Translations under genes and position numbers: made by a program | Shown here: positions 29,021 through 37,700 of the stretch, in pieces | Layout: each line of letters begins with the position of its first letter | Position numbering within the stretch: position 1 is the first letter of the stretch | Assembly: GCF_006715145.1 (NCBI RefSeq) | Contig: NZ_VFMR01000001.1 | Location: forward strand, 2,356,001 to 2,420,000 | Direction: 5' to 3' | Origin: Microbacterium sp. SLBN-146 | GTDB taxonomy: Bacteria; Actinomycetota; Actinomycetes; Actinomycetales; Microbacteriaceae | DNA: 64,000 bases | The notes under the pieces: generated by a model | Databases searched by the model: none | Told to the model about the DNA's origin: nothing | The model's input: only the letters and a program-made list of their open reading frames with translations

Positions 29021-30367
29021 GTGACGGCCGTGACCTTGTCAGAGCTCCGCGCCGCGGTGAGCGGCGCCGTCATCACTCCCGACGACAGCGAGTGGGATGC
29101 TGCTCGGCTGTTCCATTCGGGTATCGGACTCCCCACGGCCATCGTGCGTCCGGCGTCGCTCGCCGACGTGCGGGCGGCGGTCATGTGGGCTGCGGCATCC
29201 GGATCGCCCGTTGTCGTGCGCGGCGGCGGGCACGGCCCATGGGGGAGTGTGCCCGGCGGTCTCACGGTCGATCTCGGCGCGTTCACGTCGGTGGATGTCG
29301 ACATCGACGCGGACGGGGCTCTCGTGCGCGTCGGCGGAGGCGCGACGTGGGGCGACGTCGCCCGCACGCTCGCGCCGCGCGGCCTCGGCATCAGTTCGGG
29401 TGACACGGCCTCCGTCGGCGTCGGGGGACTCACCCTCGGCGGGGGTATTGGCTGGATGACGCGGGCGTGGGGGCTCACGATCGATCAGCTCGTCGGGGCT
29501 GAGGTCGTCACGGCGGCGGGAGACCTGGTCGAGGTGTCGTCCGACGTCGAACCCGACCTCTTCTGGGCCCTCCGCGGCGGGGGCGGGAACTTCGGCGTCG
29601 TGACGAGGTTCGACTTCCGTGCCCACGAGCTGCCGGCCGTCGTGTTCGCGACCATGACGATCGAGGGTGACGCGCGCCCCGTGATCACAGCTCTCGCGGA
29701 GGCCCTCGTCGACGCGCCCCGCGACGTGACCGTCACGTACATGGATGTTCCGCCGATGGATCCGAGCGCCCCGGCGGGCGCGACGATCACGGCATGCTGG
29801 GCGAACGACGACGCGGGCGCGGCCCGCGCGGTGCTCGGACCGATCGCCGAGTCGCCGGGCGTGAGCTCGTTCGATATCGCGGTGCAGGCGTATCCCGACA
29901 TCCTGCTCGACATGCCGGCGTACGATCCTGCCGCGCCCATGCCGGGTTTCGTCGGCGGGAACACTCTCCTTCCCGTGCTCGACGAGATCGCGATCGATCG
30001 GCTCGTCGCATTCCGCGAAGATCACCCGGCATCCGTCGTCCTTCTCCGCTCGCTCGGCGGGGCCTTCGGCGACGTCCCGCCCGAGACGACGGCTTTCGCC
30101 GCCCGCGATGCCACCTGGTTCGCCATGGCAGGTGCGTTCGACCTGCCGGGGCTTCTGAGTGACGACGAGCGCGCAGCCATCGTGGCGGAGTGGAGCGCGA
30201 TCGAGTCGCTCGGCGTGGGTGTCTACGGCAACTTCACGACGTCGACGACAGAGGACTGGGTCCCCCGGATGTATCCGCCCGCGACCCTCGCGCGCCTGTC
30301 GGCGGTCAAGCGGAGCTGGGATCCGGGCAACGTCTTCTCACGCACGCACAACGTCGCTCCCGCGTGA
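29021..30367 (+). CDS. FAD-binding oxidoreductase, BBE-type
   Basis: A ~448-residue flavoprotein of the berberine-bridge-enzyme-like/PCMH family. The FAD domain has VVVRGGGHGPWGSV (His is the usual covalent flavin anchor), VDLGAFTSVDVD, GGGATWGDVARTL and GDTASVGVGGLTLGGGIGW; the C-terminus has YPPATLARLSAVKRSWDPGNVF, the BBE motif. Characterised relatives oxidise sugars, alkaloids or 6-hydroxynicotine; the substrate here is unknown. The start is uncertain: GTG 29021 has GGGGG upstream, while GTG 29000 or GTG 29030 fit leaderless promoters. The end overlaps the VanZ gene by 30 bases. Confidence 0.87.
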   Translation: MTAVTLSELRAAVSGAVITPDDSEWDAARLFHSGIGLPTAIVRPASLADVRAAVMWAAASGSPVVVRGGGHGPWGSVPGGLTVDLGAFTSVDVDIDADGALVRVGGGATWGDVARTLAPRGLGISSGDTASVGVGGLTLGGGIGWMTRAWGLTIDQLVGAEVVTAAGDLVEVSSDVEPDLFWALRGGGGNFGVVTRFDFRAHELPAVVFATMTIEGDARPVITALAEALVDAPRDVTVTYMDVPPMDPSAPAGATITACWANDDAGAARAVLGPIAESPGVSSFDIAVQAYPDILLDMPAYDPAAPMPGFVGGNTLLPVLDEIAIDRLVAFREDHPASVVLLRSLGGAFGDVPPETTAFAARDATWFAMAGAFDLPGLLSDDERAAIVAEWSAIESLGVGVYGNFTTSTTEDWVPRMYPPATLARLSAVKRSWDPGNVFSRTHNVAPA

Positions 30368-30778
30368 CCGGCGTCGCACGGCGCGCACGATGAGGATCGT
30401 GAGCGCAGCGCCCACGGCCGCTCCCGTCGTGTTCGCGACGAGGTCGCGGATGTCCGGCACCCTCTCCGCGAGGAGCGACAGCTGCACGAGCTCGATGATG
30501 CCGCTTGCGGCGAGCCCGCACACGACGGCGATCCACCAGCGCGCTCCCCACAGCACGGCGAGTGCGCCGAAGGGCACGAACAAGCCGACGTTCGACAAGA
30601 ACTCGACCCGGTCGAGCGTCAGCCAGGCCGTCACGTCGTAGCGCGCGAACCACGCGACGACGAGGTCGACGATCCCTTGCACCTCGGGCTCGTAGGGCAC
30701 CGGACGCAGAGTGAGGTACCAGAGCACGACGGCGTACGCCGCCGACGCGACGACGAGCGCCCACCTCCGCGGACGCAT
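30338..30778 (-). CDS. VanZ family membrane protein
   Basis: A 146-residue protein with four hydrophobic segments and the VanZ-like pattern: TLRPVPYEPEV after TM1, FLSNVGLFVPFGAL, GIIELVQLSLLAERVPDIRDLVANTTGAAVG. VanZ domains are membrane proteins linked in one case to low-level teicoplanin resistance; the general role is unknown. It overlaps the FAD oxidoreductase tail to tail and lies 17 bases downstream of gnd on the same strand, so it may be read from the gnd transcript. Confidence 0.85.
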   Translation of the reverse strand: MRPRRWALVVASAAYAVVLWYLTLRPVPYEPEVQGIVDLVVAWFARYDVTAWLTLDRVEFLSNVGLFVPFGALAVLWGARWWIAVVCGLAASGIIELVQLSLLAERVPDIRDLVANTTGAAVGAALTILIVRAVRRRSRGSDVVRA

Positions 30779-30795
30779 CGCCGTCGCGTCCGCCG

Positions 30796-32385
30796 TCAGT
30801 GGGTGTCTTCCGCTTCAACCTCGGTGCGGTCGCCGGACCAGAGCGTGTGGAAGGTCCCGGGCTTGTCGATGCGCTTGTAGGTGTGGGCGCCGAAGAAGTC
30901 GCGCTGGCCCTGGATGAGGGCAGCGGGAAGCCGCTCGGCGCGGAGGCCGTCGTAGTAGGCGAGGGAGGAGGAGAAGGCCGGGGAGGGGATGCCGGCCTCG
31001 GCCGAGACGCCCACGATGTGGCGCCAGGCATCCTGTGCACGGCCGAGGGCATCCACGAAGTACGGCGCCGTGAGGAGGACCGGAAGGTCGGGAGCGGCGG
31101 CGTAGGCCTCGGTGATGCGGTTCAGGAACTGCGCGCGGATGATGCAGCCGCCGCGCCAGATCGAGGCGATGGCGCCGAGGTCGATGGTCCAGTCGTACTC
31201 TGCGGCACCGGCGCGGATCTCGTCGAAGCCCTGCGAATAGGCGACGATCTTCGATGCGTAGAGCGCGAGGCGGACTTCTTCGATGAACGCGTCGGCGTCT
31301 TCGACATGGAACCCTTCGCGGGGTCCGGGGAGGTCGCGGGACACGCTCCGCTGTTCGGGGTGGCTCGAGAGCGACCGTGCGAAGGTCGCCTCGGCGATAC
31401 CCGAGACGGGCACTCCGAGCGAAAGGGCGGTCTGCACCGTCCAGGCGCCCGTGCCCTTCGCGCCGGCCTGGTCGAGGATCACGTCGACGAGCGGGGCGCC
31501 CGTCTCGGCGTCGACCTGGCGGAGGACTTCAGCGGTGATCTCGATGAGGTACGACTCCAGCTCGCCGCGGTTCCACTCGGCGAAGACGTCGGCGATCTCG
31601 GCGGGGGTCTTGCCCGTTCCGCGGCGGATGAGGTCGTAGGCCTCCGCGATGAGCTGCATGTCGGCGTACTCGATGCCGTTGTGCACCATCTTCACGAAGT
31701 GTCCCGCACCGTCGTGCCCGACGTGCGTCACGCACGGCTCACCTTCCGCGATCGCGGCGATCGAGCGGAGGATGGGGCCGAGAGTGACCCACGACTCGTC
31801 GGATCCTCCCGGCATGAGCGACGGGCCGAGCAGGGCACCCTCTTCGCCGCCGGAGACGCCCATGCCCACGTAGTTGATGCCCGTTTCGCGGACGGCCTTC
31901 TCGCGGCGGATGGTGTCGGTGAAGAGACTGTTGCCGCCGTCGACGATGATGTCGCCCGGCTCGAAGACGCGCACGAGCTCGTCGATGACGGCGTCGGTGG
32001 GGCCGCCGGCCTTCACCATGATGAGAGCGGTCCGCGGACGAATGAGCGAGGCGGCGAACTCTTCGTAGGAACCCGTCGCGACGAAGCCCGCTTCGGGGTG
32101 CCCCGTGACGAGTTCGTCGGTCTTGCTGTAGGTGCGGTTGAACACCGCGACCGTGTTGCCCTCACGCGATGCGAGGTTGCGAGCCAGGTTCGACCCCATG
32201 ACGGCGAGACCCACGACGCCGATGTTCGCTCGCGCCGCGTTGTCGGCAGACGGACCCGTGGGCTCCGGCACGGGGCGGTTCACCTCATGGGGCTGCGGTG
32301 CACCTTCGTGCTCGGGCGCGGAAGCGGGGTGATCCTCGCGATCCGTCGAGATGTCGTTCTGCGTCGAAGGGTCGCTCTGTGACAC
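30796..32385 (-). CDS. gnd: 6-phosphogluconate dehydrogenase (decarboxylating)
   Basis: A 529-residue enzyme of the oxidative pentose phosphate pathway producing ribulose-5-phosphate, CO2 and NADPH. Core features: NIGVVGLAVMGSNLARN (54-70), VKAGGPTDAVIDEL, DGGNSLFTDTIRRE, GVSGGEEGALLGPSLMPGG, HVGHDGAGHFVKMVHNGIEY and DQAGAKGTGAWT, and a C-terminal QGQRDFFGAHTYKR. About 50 extra residues precede the usual N-terminus and are rich in Ser, Asp, Glu, Pro and His. The GTG at 32385 is supported by AGGAG six bases upstream, so the extension is probably real. VanZ follows on the same strand. Confidence 0.96.
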   Translation of the reverse strand: MSQSDPSTQNDISTDREDHPASAPEHEGAPQPHEVNRPVPEPTGPSADNAARANIGVVGLAVMGSNLARNLASREGNTVAVFNRTYSKTDELVTGHPEAGFVATGSYEEFAASLIRPRTALIMVKAGGPTDAVIDELVRVFEPGDIIVDGGNSLFTDTIRREKAVRETGINYVGMGVSGGEEGALLGPSLMPGGSDESWVTLGPILRSIAAIAEGEPCVTHVGHDGAGHFVKMVHNGIEYADMQLIAEAYDLIRRGTGKTPAEIADVFAEWNRGELESYLIEITAEVLRQVDAETGAPLVDVILDQAGAKGTGAWTVQTALSLGVPVSGIAEATFARSLSSHPEQRSVSRDLPGPREGFHVEDADAFIEEVRLALYASKIVAYSQGFDEIRAGAAEYDWTIDLGAIASIWRGGCIIRAQFLNRITEAYAAAPDLPVLLTAPYFVDALGRAQDAWRHIVGVSAEAGIPSPAFSSSLAYYDGLRAERLPAALIQGQRDFFGAHTYKRIDKPGTFHTLWSGDRTEVEAEDTH

Positions 32386-32466
32386 GCGTGCTCCTGAGGT
32401 ATCGGTGACGGGCTCAGGACCAGCCTAGAGCTTCGGGCGTCCGGCCCTGCTCCTCGGCCGTCGTCC

Positions 32467-32595
32467 TCAGTCCTTGTAGTAGGCCTGCCGCCCCAGCGAC
32501 CAGATCGCCAGCACGACGCCGACGAGGCCGATACCGCTGATGACGGCGATGACGCCGAGAAGGAGGTCGCTGGCGAGCTGGCTGTCGATCGTCAT
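32467..32595 (-). CDS. Small single-TM protein, 42 residues
   Basis: A short reading frame: MTIDSQLASDLLLGVIAVIS, then a hydrophobic GIGLVGVVLAIWSLG segment and a charged RQAYYKD tail, stop at 32467. GGAGG lies three to eight bases before ATG 32595 in a good position. The hydrophobic helix spans about residues 11-34, so it is a predicted one-pass membrane peptide. No family is recognised. It is the first gene upstream of gnd on the same strand (81 bases to the gnd start). Confidence 0.65.
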   Translation of the reverse strand: MTIDSQLASDLLLGVIAVISGIGLVGVVLAIWSLGRQAYYKD

Positions 32596-32758
32596 GGTTC
32601 CTCCGAGTCAGGCGAAAAGCGGTGTTCCTCATGCTAGCGGGGTCGCTGGTAGACTCTGTCAAGACTTCGGCGAGGGAGTCGCGCCCGGCGTCCTGCCGGG
32701 AGCGGATTCCGTTATCGACGAGGGTGTGCAGGCCTCCTGGTTTCCTCACGCGCTCGCG

Positions 32759-32818
32759 TTCGAGTCGAAACCCCTCAACTCGAGACCGCTCGATTCAAGA
32801 TCCCTCGACTCGAGACCC
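32759..32818 (+). repeat. Four degenerate 15-base tandem repeats in the rplY leader
   Basis: Units at 32759-32773, 32774-32788, 32789-32803 and 32804-32818 follow the pattern CTCGACTCGAGACCC with changes. The CTCGAG core is itself palindromic. They lie 70-130 bases upstream of rplY. Confidence 0.7.
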
Positions 32819-32858
32819 CAGAACGTGGGACCGCGGCATGCGCGGGCCCGGAAACGAA

Positions 32859-32873
32859 CGGGCGCTGCGCCCG
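32859..32873 (+). promoter_or_regulatory. Hairpin abutting the rplY ribosome binding site
   Basis: CGGGCG, loop CTG, CGCCCG, ending one base before AAGGAG (32875-32880). A second hairpin, CCCGGC/GCCGGG with a five-base loop, lies at 32684-32700. The 290 bases before rplY hold no gene I can support other than these structures and the 15-base repeats; this looks like a structured ribosomal-protein leader. Confidence 0.4.
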
Positions 32874-32886
32874 CAAGGAGAACACC

Positions 32887-33516
32887 ATGACCAACGAACC
32901 CGACCACAAGGTCCACGCCGAGCTGCGCGAGAACTTCGGCAAGGGCTTCGCCCGTCGCCTGCGCGCTGCCGGCAAGATCCCCGCCGTCATCTACGGCCAC
33001 GGCACGGCGCCCGTGCACGTCGCGCTCCCGGGCCACCAGATGTCGCTGCTGATCCGTCGCGCCAACGCCGTCCTCGAACTCGACGTCAACGGCACCGACC
33101 AGCTCACGCTCGTCAAGGACGTCCAGAAGGATCCTGTGCACCAGATCATCGAGCACATCGACCTCCTCGTGGTGAAGAAGGGCGAGAAGATCGAGGTCGA
33201 CATTCCGATCACGGTCGTCGGAGAGTCCTACCCCGGCACCATCGCGAACCTCGACGCCGTGAGCGTCCTGCTCGAGGTCGAGGCGACCAACATCCCCGAG
33301 AACGTCGAGGTCAACATCGAGGGTCTCGAGGAGGGCGCGCACATCACCGCCGCCGACCTCACTCTGCCGAGCGGCGCCACGCTCATCGCCGACCCGGAGA
33401 TGCTCATCGTCGCCGTCTCCGTGCCGTCGTCGACGCTCGCCGCCGAGGACGAGATCGCTGAAGCCGATGCAGAGGTCGCCGCTGAGCAGTCGGCCGCGTC
33501 GGAGGAGTCCGAGTAA
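32887..33516 (+). CDS. rplY: 50S ribosomal protein L25 (Ctc form)
   Basis: A 209-residue L25/Ctc protein that binds 5S rRNA. The N-terminal L25 domain covers about 6-92 ([29 protein letters not shown]), followed by the Ctc beta domain ([16 protein letters not shown] to about 185) and an acidic tail [27 protein letters not shown]. AAGGAG lies six bases before ATG 32887. It heads the conserved rplY-pth-mfd series and is preceded by a long repeat-containing leader. Confidence 0.95.
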   Translation: MTNEPDHKVHAELRENFGKGFARRLRAAGKIPAVIYGHGTAPVHVALPGHQMSLLIRRANAVLELDVNGTDQLTLVKDVQKDPVHQIIEHIDLLVVKKGEKIEVDIPITVVGESYPGTIANLDAVSVLLEVEATNIPENVEVNIEGLEEGAHITAADLTLPSGATLIADPEMLIVAVSVPSSTLAAEDEIAEADAEVAAEQSAASEESE

Positions 33517-33539
33517 GACCTCGCCGAGAGGCACCAGGC

Positions 33540-33573
33540 ACGAAGGGCGCGCGGAATTCCGCGCGCCCTTCGT
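33540..33573. terminator. Perfect 15-bp hairpin between rplY and pth
   Basis: CGAAGGGCGCGCGG, AATT and CCGCGCGCCCTTCG, flanked by an extra A-T pair; the whole 34 bases are palindromic. It lies 23 bases after the rplY stop and ends 20 bases before the pth ATG. No U tract follows, as is common for high-GC terminators. Confidence 0.75.
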
Positions 33574-33593
33574 CGTCGGGCAGGATGGAGATC

Positions 33594-34178
33594 ATGGCAG
33601 ACGTGTGGCTCGTCGTGGGACTGGGCAATCCCGGACCCCGGTACGAGACGACGCGACACAACGTCGGTCAGCTCGTCGTCGACGAACTCGCCGCTCGTCG
33701 CGGTGAGACCTTCAAGGCCCACAAGGCGCATGCGCGCGTCGTGGAGACGTGGCTCCGCCCCGGCGGGCCCAAGCTCGTCCTGGCCAAGCCGAACTCCTTC
33801 ATGAACGTCTCCGGGGGTCCCGTAGCGGGACTGGCGAAGTTCTACGGTGTCGACCCGGACCACATCGTCGTCGTCCACGACGAACTCGACATCCCGTTCG
33901 ACACGATCAAGCTCAAGTCGGGCGGCGGCCACGGCGGCCACAACGGCGTGCGCGATGTCGCGAAGGCTCTCGCGACCCCCGACTTCCCGCGGGTGCGTGT
34001 AGGCATCGGTCGTCCTGTCGGACGCCAGGATCCCTCCGACTGGGTCCTCGAACCCTTCGGCGCGACGGAGCGCAAGACGCTCGGCATCCTGGTGGCGGAT
34101 GCCGCGGATGCTGTCGAGCAGCTCGTCGACGAAGGACTACTCGCGGCACAGCAGAAGCACCACGCGCCTCGCGCGTGA
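33594..34178 (+). CDS. pth: Peptidyl-tRNA hydrolase
   Basis: A 194-residue Pth that releases peptides from prematurely dropped tRNA. Diagnostic: [20 protein letters not shown] (Asn and catalytic His in TRHNVG), [22 protein letters not shown] (Asp) and [17 protein letters not shown] 33594 is preferred to 33585 because GGAG lies four bases before it. It follows the rplY hairpin closely, so its expression may depend on readthrough or on a promoter inside rplY. Confidence 0.96.
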   Translation: MADVWLVVGLGNPGPRYETTRHNVGQLVVDELAARRGETFKAHKAHARVVETWLRPGGPKLVLAKPNSFMNVSGGPVAGLAKFYGVDPDHIVVVHDELDIPFDTIKLKSGGGHGGHNGVRDVAKALATPDFPRVRVGIGRPVGRQDPSDWVLEPFGATERKTLGILVADAADAVEQLVDEGLLAAQQKHHAPRA

Positions 34179-34182
34179 CGCG

Positions 34183-34689
34183 CTACAACCCGTAGCCGAG
34201 GGTAAGCGAGACCTGCACAGCGATCGCGAAGACGACGGGGCCGATGGCAGCCAGGACGACGGCGATGATGCCCTGCACACGACCCGCACGGCGGGTGATC
34301 GCGACGATGCCCTGGACGAGCGCCCAGACGCCGAGGAGCGTCCCGGCCCAGAAGGCGACCTCGCCGAGAAGGACCCAATCGCGAACGGGTGAGAGAACGC
34401 TCAGATCGCCGCCGGTCCATTCATCGAGTGAGAGGTTCTGGCGCCCGAGACCCGCGCCGATGCCGACCGCCGCGACGGTGGCGATGATCGGACTGAGGAC
34501 CGTCGCGGCGACGGATGCGAGAAGGGCGACGACGCCGAGCATCGAGGATCGTGGCGGCGCCGGTGCGGCGAACGGACTCGCCGCGGGGGAGGGGACGCCG
34601 GGAGTGGCATACGGCGCGGGGAACCCTGTCGGCGCGACGTACCCTGCCGGCGGTGCGTACGACGGCCGAGGAGTGGAGGGATCGCTCAC
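34183..34689 (-). CDS. Hypothetical membrane protein, Pro-rich N-terminus (DUF4190-like)
   Basis: A 168-residue protein. Residues 1-48 are Pro/Ala/Ser-rich (YAPPAGYVAPTGFPAPYATP), then TM segments at about 50-78, 105-127 and 140-163. The layout resembles small actinobacterial DUF4190-type membrane proteins, but I do not recognise a specific family. GTG 34689 follows TAGGAT by six bases. It is convergent with pth (four bases apart) and divergent from mfd, with three 17-base repeats between. Confidence 0.75.
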   Translation of the reverse strand: MSDPSTPRPSYAPPAGYVAPTGFPAPYATPGVPSPAASPFAAPAPPRSSMLGVVALLASVAATVLSPIIATVAAVGIGAGLGRQNLSLDEWTGGDLSVLSPVRDWVLLGEVAFWAGTLLGVWALVQGIVAITRRAGRVQGIIAVVLAAIGPVVFAIAVQVSLTLGYGL

Positions 34690-34695
34690 GCGCCC

Positions 34696-34701
34696 ATCCT
34701 A
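34696..34701 (-). promoter_or_regulatory. Candidate -10 (TAGGAT) of the DUF4190-like gene
   Basis: TAGGAT lies six bases before GTG 34689. It overlaps the first of the 17-base repeats by three bases. Confidence 0.5.
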
Positions 34702-34749
34702 CGAGTGCCCTGTTCTTGAGAGTGCCCTGTTCCTACGAGTGCTCTGTCC
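34699..34749. repeat. Three 17-base tandem repeats upstream of mfd
   Basis: Units at 34699-34715, 34716-34732 and 34733-34749 share GAGTGCCCTGTTC: CTACGAGTGCCCTGTTC, TTGAGAGTGCCCTGTTC and CTACGAGTGCTCTGTCC. They lie between the divergent leaderless promoters of the membrane protein and mfd. Confidence 0.75.
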
Positions 34750-34781
34750 ACAACCCGGCGCATCGAGACTCGCCGCCCGCC

Positions 34782-34787
34782 TAGACT
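34782..34787 (+). promoter_or_regulatory. Candidate -10 (TAGACT) of leaderless mfd
   Basis: TAGACT lies six bases before the mfd GTG at 34794, with no ribosome binding site between. Confidence 0.5.
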
Positions 34788-34793
34788 CTTCGA

Positions 34794-37700
34794 GTGACAG
34801 TTCCCGGGATCGTACGCGCCCTCGAACGGGCTGATTCCTTCCAGGATGCCGTGGTCGCAGCATCCGTCGATGCGGACTTCTCGCTCGTCGACGGGCTCGA
34901 TGCCCCGATGCTCGCGGCCCTGCTCGACCGACGGCGCGCCGGCGGGAAGCCGGCCACTCTTCTCGTGATCACGCCGACGGGCCGGCGATCGGATGCCCTG
35001 GGGCCCGCGCTGGAAGCGCTCCTCCCCGGCGCGGAGGTCGTCCATTTCCCCGCGTGGGAGACGCTGCCACACGAGCGCTTGAGTCCCTCGGCAGAGATCG
35101 TCGGGCAGCGGCTGGAGGTGTTGGGCCGGATCGCGCGATGGAACGGCGAGACCCCCTTGGTCGTGACGGCTTCGGTGCGCGGCGCCATCCAGCCTCTCGC
35201 AGCCGGCCTCACGGCGATCGAGCCGCTCCGCCTCGATGTGGGTGGCCGCGGGCACGACCTCTCCGATATCGCCGGCCGACTCGTCGCGCTGGCCTACCAG
35301 CGGGTCGACATGGTCTCCCGGCGCGGCGAATTCGCGGTCCGCGGTGGCATCCTCGACGTCTTCCCGCCGACCGCACCACACCCGTACCGTGTCGAGCTGT
35401 TCGGCGACGAAGTCGACCAGATCCGGGCGTTCTCGGTCGCCGACCAGCGGTCTCTCCCCGGCGATGTCCCGCGTGTCGAGCTCGTCGCGAGTCGGGAGCT
35501 CCTGCTCACCGATTCCGTCCGCGAGCGTGCCCGCGCCCTTGCATCCGACTTCCCGGGACTCCGGGGGATGCTCGAGAAGATGTCGGAGGGCATCCCCGTC
35601 GAGGGCATGGAATCGCTCCTCCCCGCGGTGGTCGATCGCCTCGTGACGCTCGTGGACTACCTGCCCGAGCGGTCGGCGATCGCTCTCGTCGATCCGGAGC
35701 GGTCCGTTGCGCGGGCGATCACGCTCGGAGAGACCAACCGCGAGTTCCTCGAAGCCGCGTGGAGTGCTGCCACGGCGGGAGCGGAGACGCCGATCGATCT
35801 CGGGGCAGGCGACTTCGTCACCCTTCCCGCACTCCGGGCTGCCGCGCATTCCCGCGGCGACGTCTGGTGGACGTTCAGCGGGTTCGATTCGGGCGCATCG
35901 GATGCCGCAGCCGAAGGCCTCCTCGCCGAGGACATCGACGTCGCCCTCGAGGCCGCCGCGGTCATCCGGGTACCGGGATCGCCCGTGCCGTCGTTCCAGG
36001 GCAATGTCGACGGCGCAACGGCGCACGTGGCGCAGCTCCTCGCCGAGGGATGGCATGTCATCGTCACGGCGACGGGACAGGGCCTCGTCGAGCGCGCGCG
36101 AGACGTCCTCGCCGAGCGGGGGATCGCTGCACGTCGGGTCGAGGGAATCGATGCCGTCCCCGAGCCGGGGGTCGTCCACGTCGTGATGGCCCCGCTCGAG
36201 CGCGGCTTCGAGGCGGCGGATGCCCGGCTCGCCGTCCTGACCGAGACGGAGTTCTACGGGCGCACGATCGGCGGCGATCAGCGCGTCGTCAAGAAACTGG
36301 CCTCTCGCCGGAAGAACGTCGTCGATCCGCTGCAGCTCAAGACCGGCGACTACGTCGTCCACGCGACGCACGGCATCGGCAAGTTCGTCGAGATGACGCA
36401 GCGCGAGGTCTCGAGCGGCGGGCGGAACGCCGTCAAGAGCGTGCGCGAGTACCTCGTGCTGGAGTACGCGCCGTCCAAACGCGGATATCCCGGCGATAAG
36501 CTCTTCGTCCCGACGGATCAGCTCGACCTGCTGTCGCGCTACGTCGGGGGCGAAGCGCCGACGCTCTCGAAGATGGGCGGAAGCGATTGGGCCCAGGCGA
36601 AGGGCAAGGCCCGCAGGGCCGTCCGTGACATCGCCGTCGAACTCGTGAAGCTGTACTCGGCGCGCATGGCAGCCAAAGGGCACGCTTTCGGGCCCGACAC
36701 TCCGTGGCAGCGCGAGCTCGAGGAGGCGTTCCCCTTCGCCGAGACCCCCGACCAGCTCCAGACGATCGACGAGATCAAGGCCGACATGGAGAAGCCCATC
36801 CCGATGGACCGGCTCCTGTCGGGTGACGTCGGCTTCGGCAAGACGGAGGTCGCGGTGCGCGCGGCGTTCAAGGCGATCCAGGACGGTAAACAGGTCGCGA
36901 TGCTCGTTCCGACCACCCTCCTGGTGAAGCAGCATCTCGAGACGTTCGCCGAGCGGTTCGCGGGATTCCCCGTGCAGGTTCGGGCGCTTTCGCGGTTCCA
37001 GACCGACAAGCAGGCGCGGGAGGTGCTCGCGGGGCTCACCGACGGCACGGTCGACATGGTCATCGGAACGCACCGCATCCTCACCGAGAAGGTCATCTTC
37101 AAAGATCTCGGGCTCATGATCATCGACGAGGAGCAGCGGTTCGGCGTCGAGCACAAGGACGCCCTGAAGAAGCTCAAGACGAACGTCGACATCCTCGCGA
37201 TGAGCGCCACGCCGATTCCTCGGACGCTCGAGATGGCGGTGACGGGCATCCGTGAGATGTCGACGCTGCAGACGCCGCCCGAGGATCGGCATCCCATCCT
37301 GTCGTTCGTGGGACCCCGCAACGACAAGCAGATCGGTGCCGCGATCCGGCGCGAGCTGCTGCGCGAGGGTCAGGTGTTCTTCGTCCACAACCGCGTGCAG
37401 TCGATCCAGCGGGTCGCCGCCGAGCTGGCGGAGCTCGTGCCGGAGGCGCGGATCGCCGTCGCGCACGGTCAGATGGGCGAGCACGCGCTCGAAGAGGTCG
37501 TCGACGCCTTCTGGGAGCGCCGCTTCGACGTCCTCGTGTCGACGACGATCGTCGAGACGGGTCTGGACATCTCCAACGCGAACACGATCATCATCGACCG
37601 CGCTGACAAGTACGGCTTGTCCCAGCTCCACCAGTTGCGCGGCCGGGTCGGACGTGCGCGCGAGCGCGCCTATGCGTACTTCCTCTACGACGAGAACAAG

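Noticed and set aside
30799..32382. Long + strand open frame opposite gnd
   Set aside because: It is antisense to a gene with a complete 6PGDH signature and shows only the Asp/Gly/Val-rich composition typical of shadows in high-GC DNA.
32540..32890. + strand frame encoding LDSRP-like repeats before rplY
   Set aside because: No start or ribosome site supports it; the repeats are treated as leader DNA/RNA.
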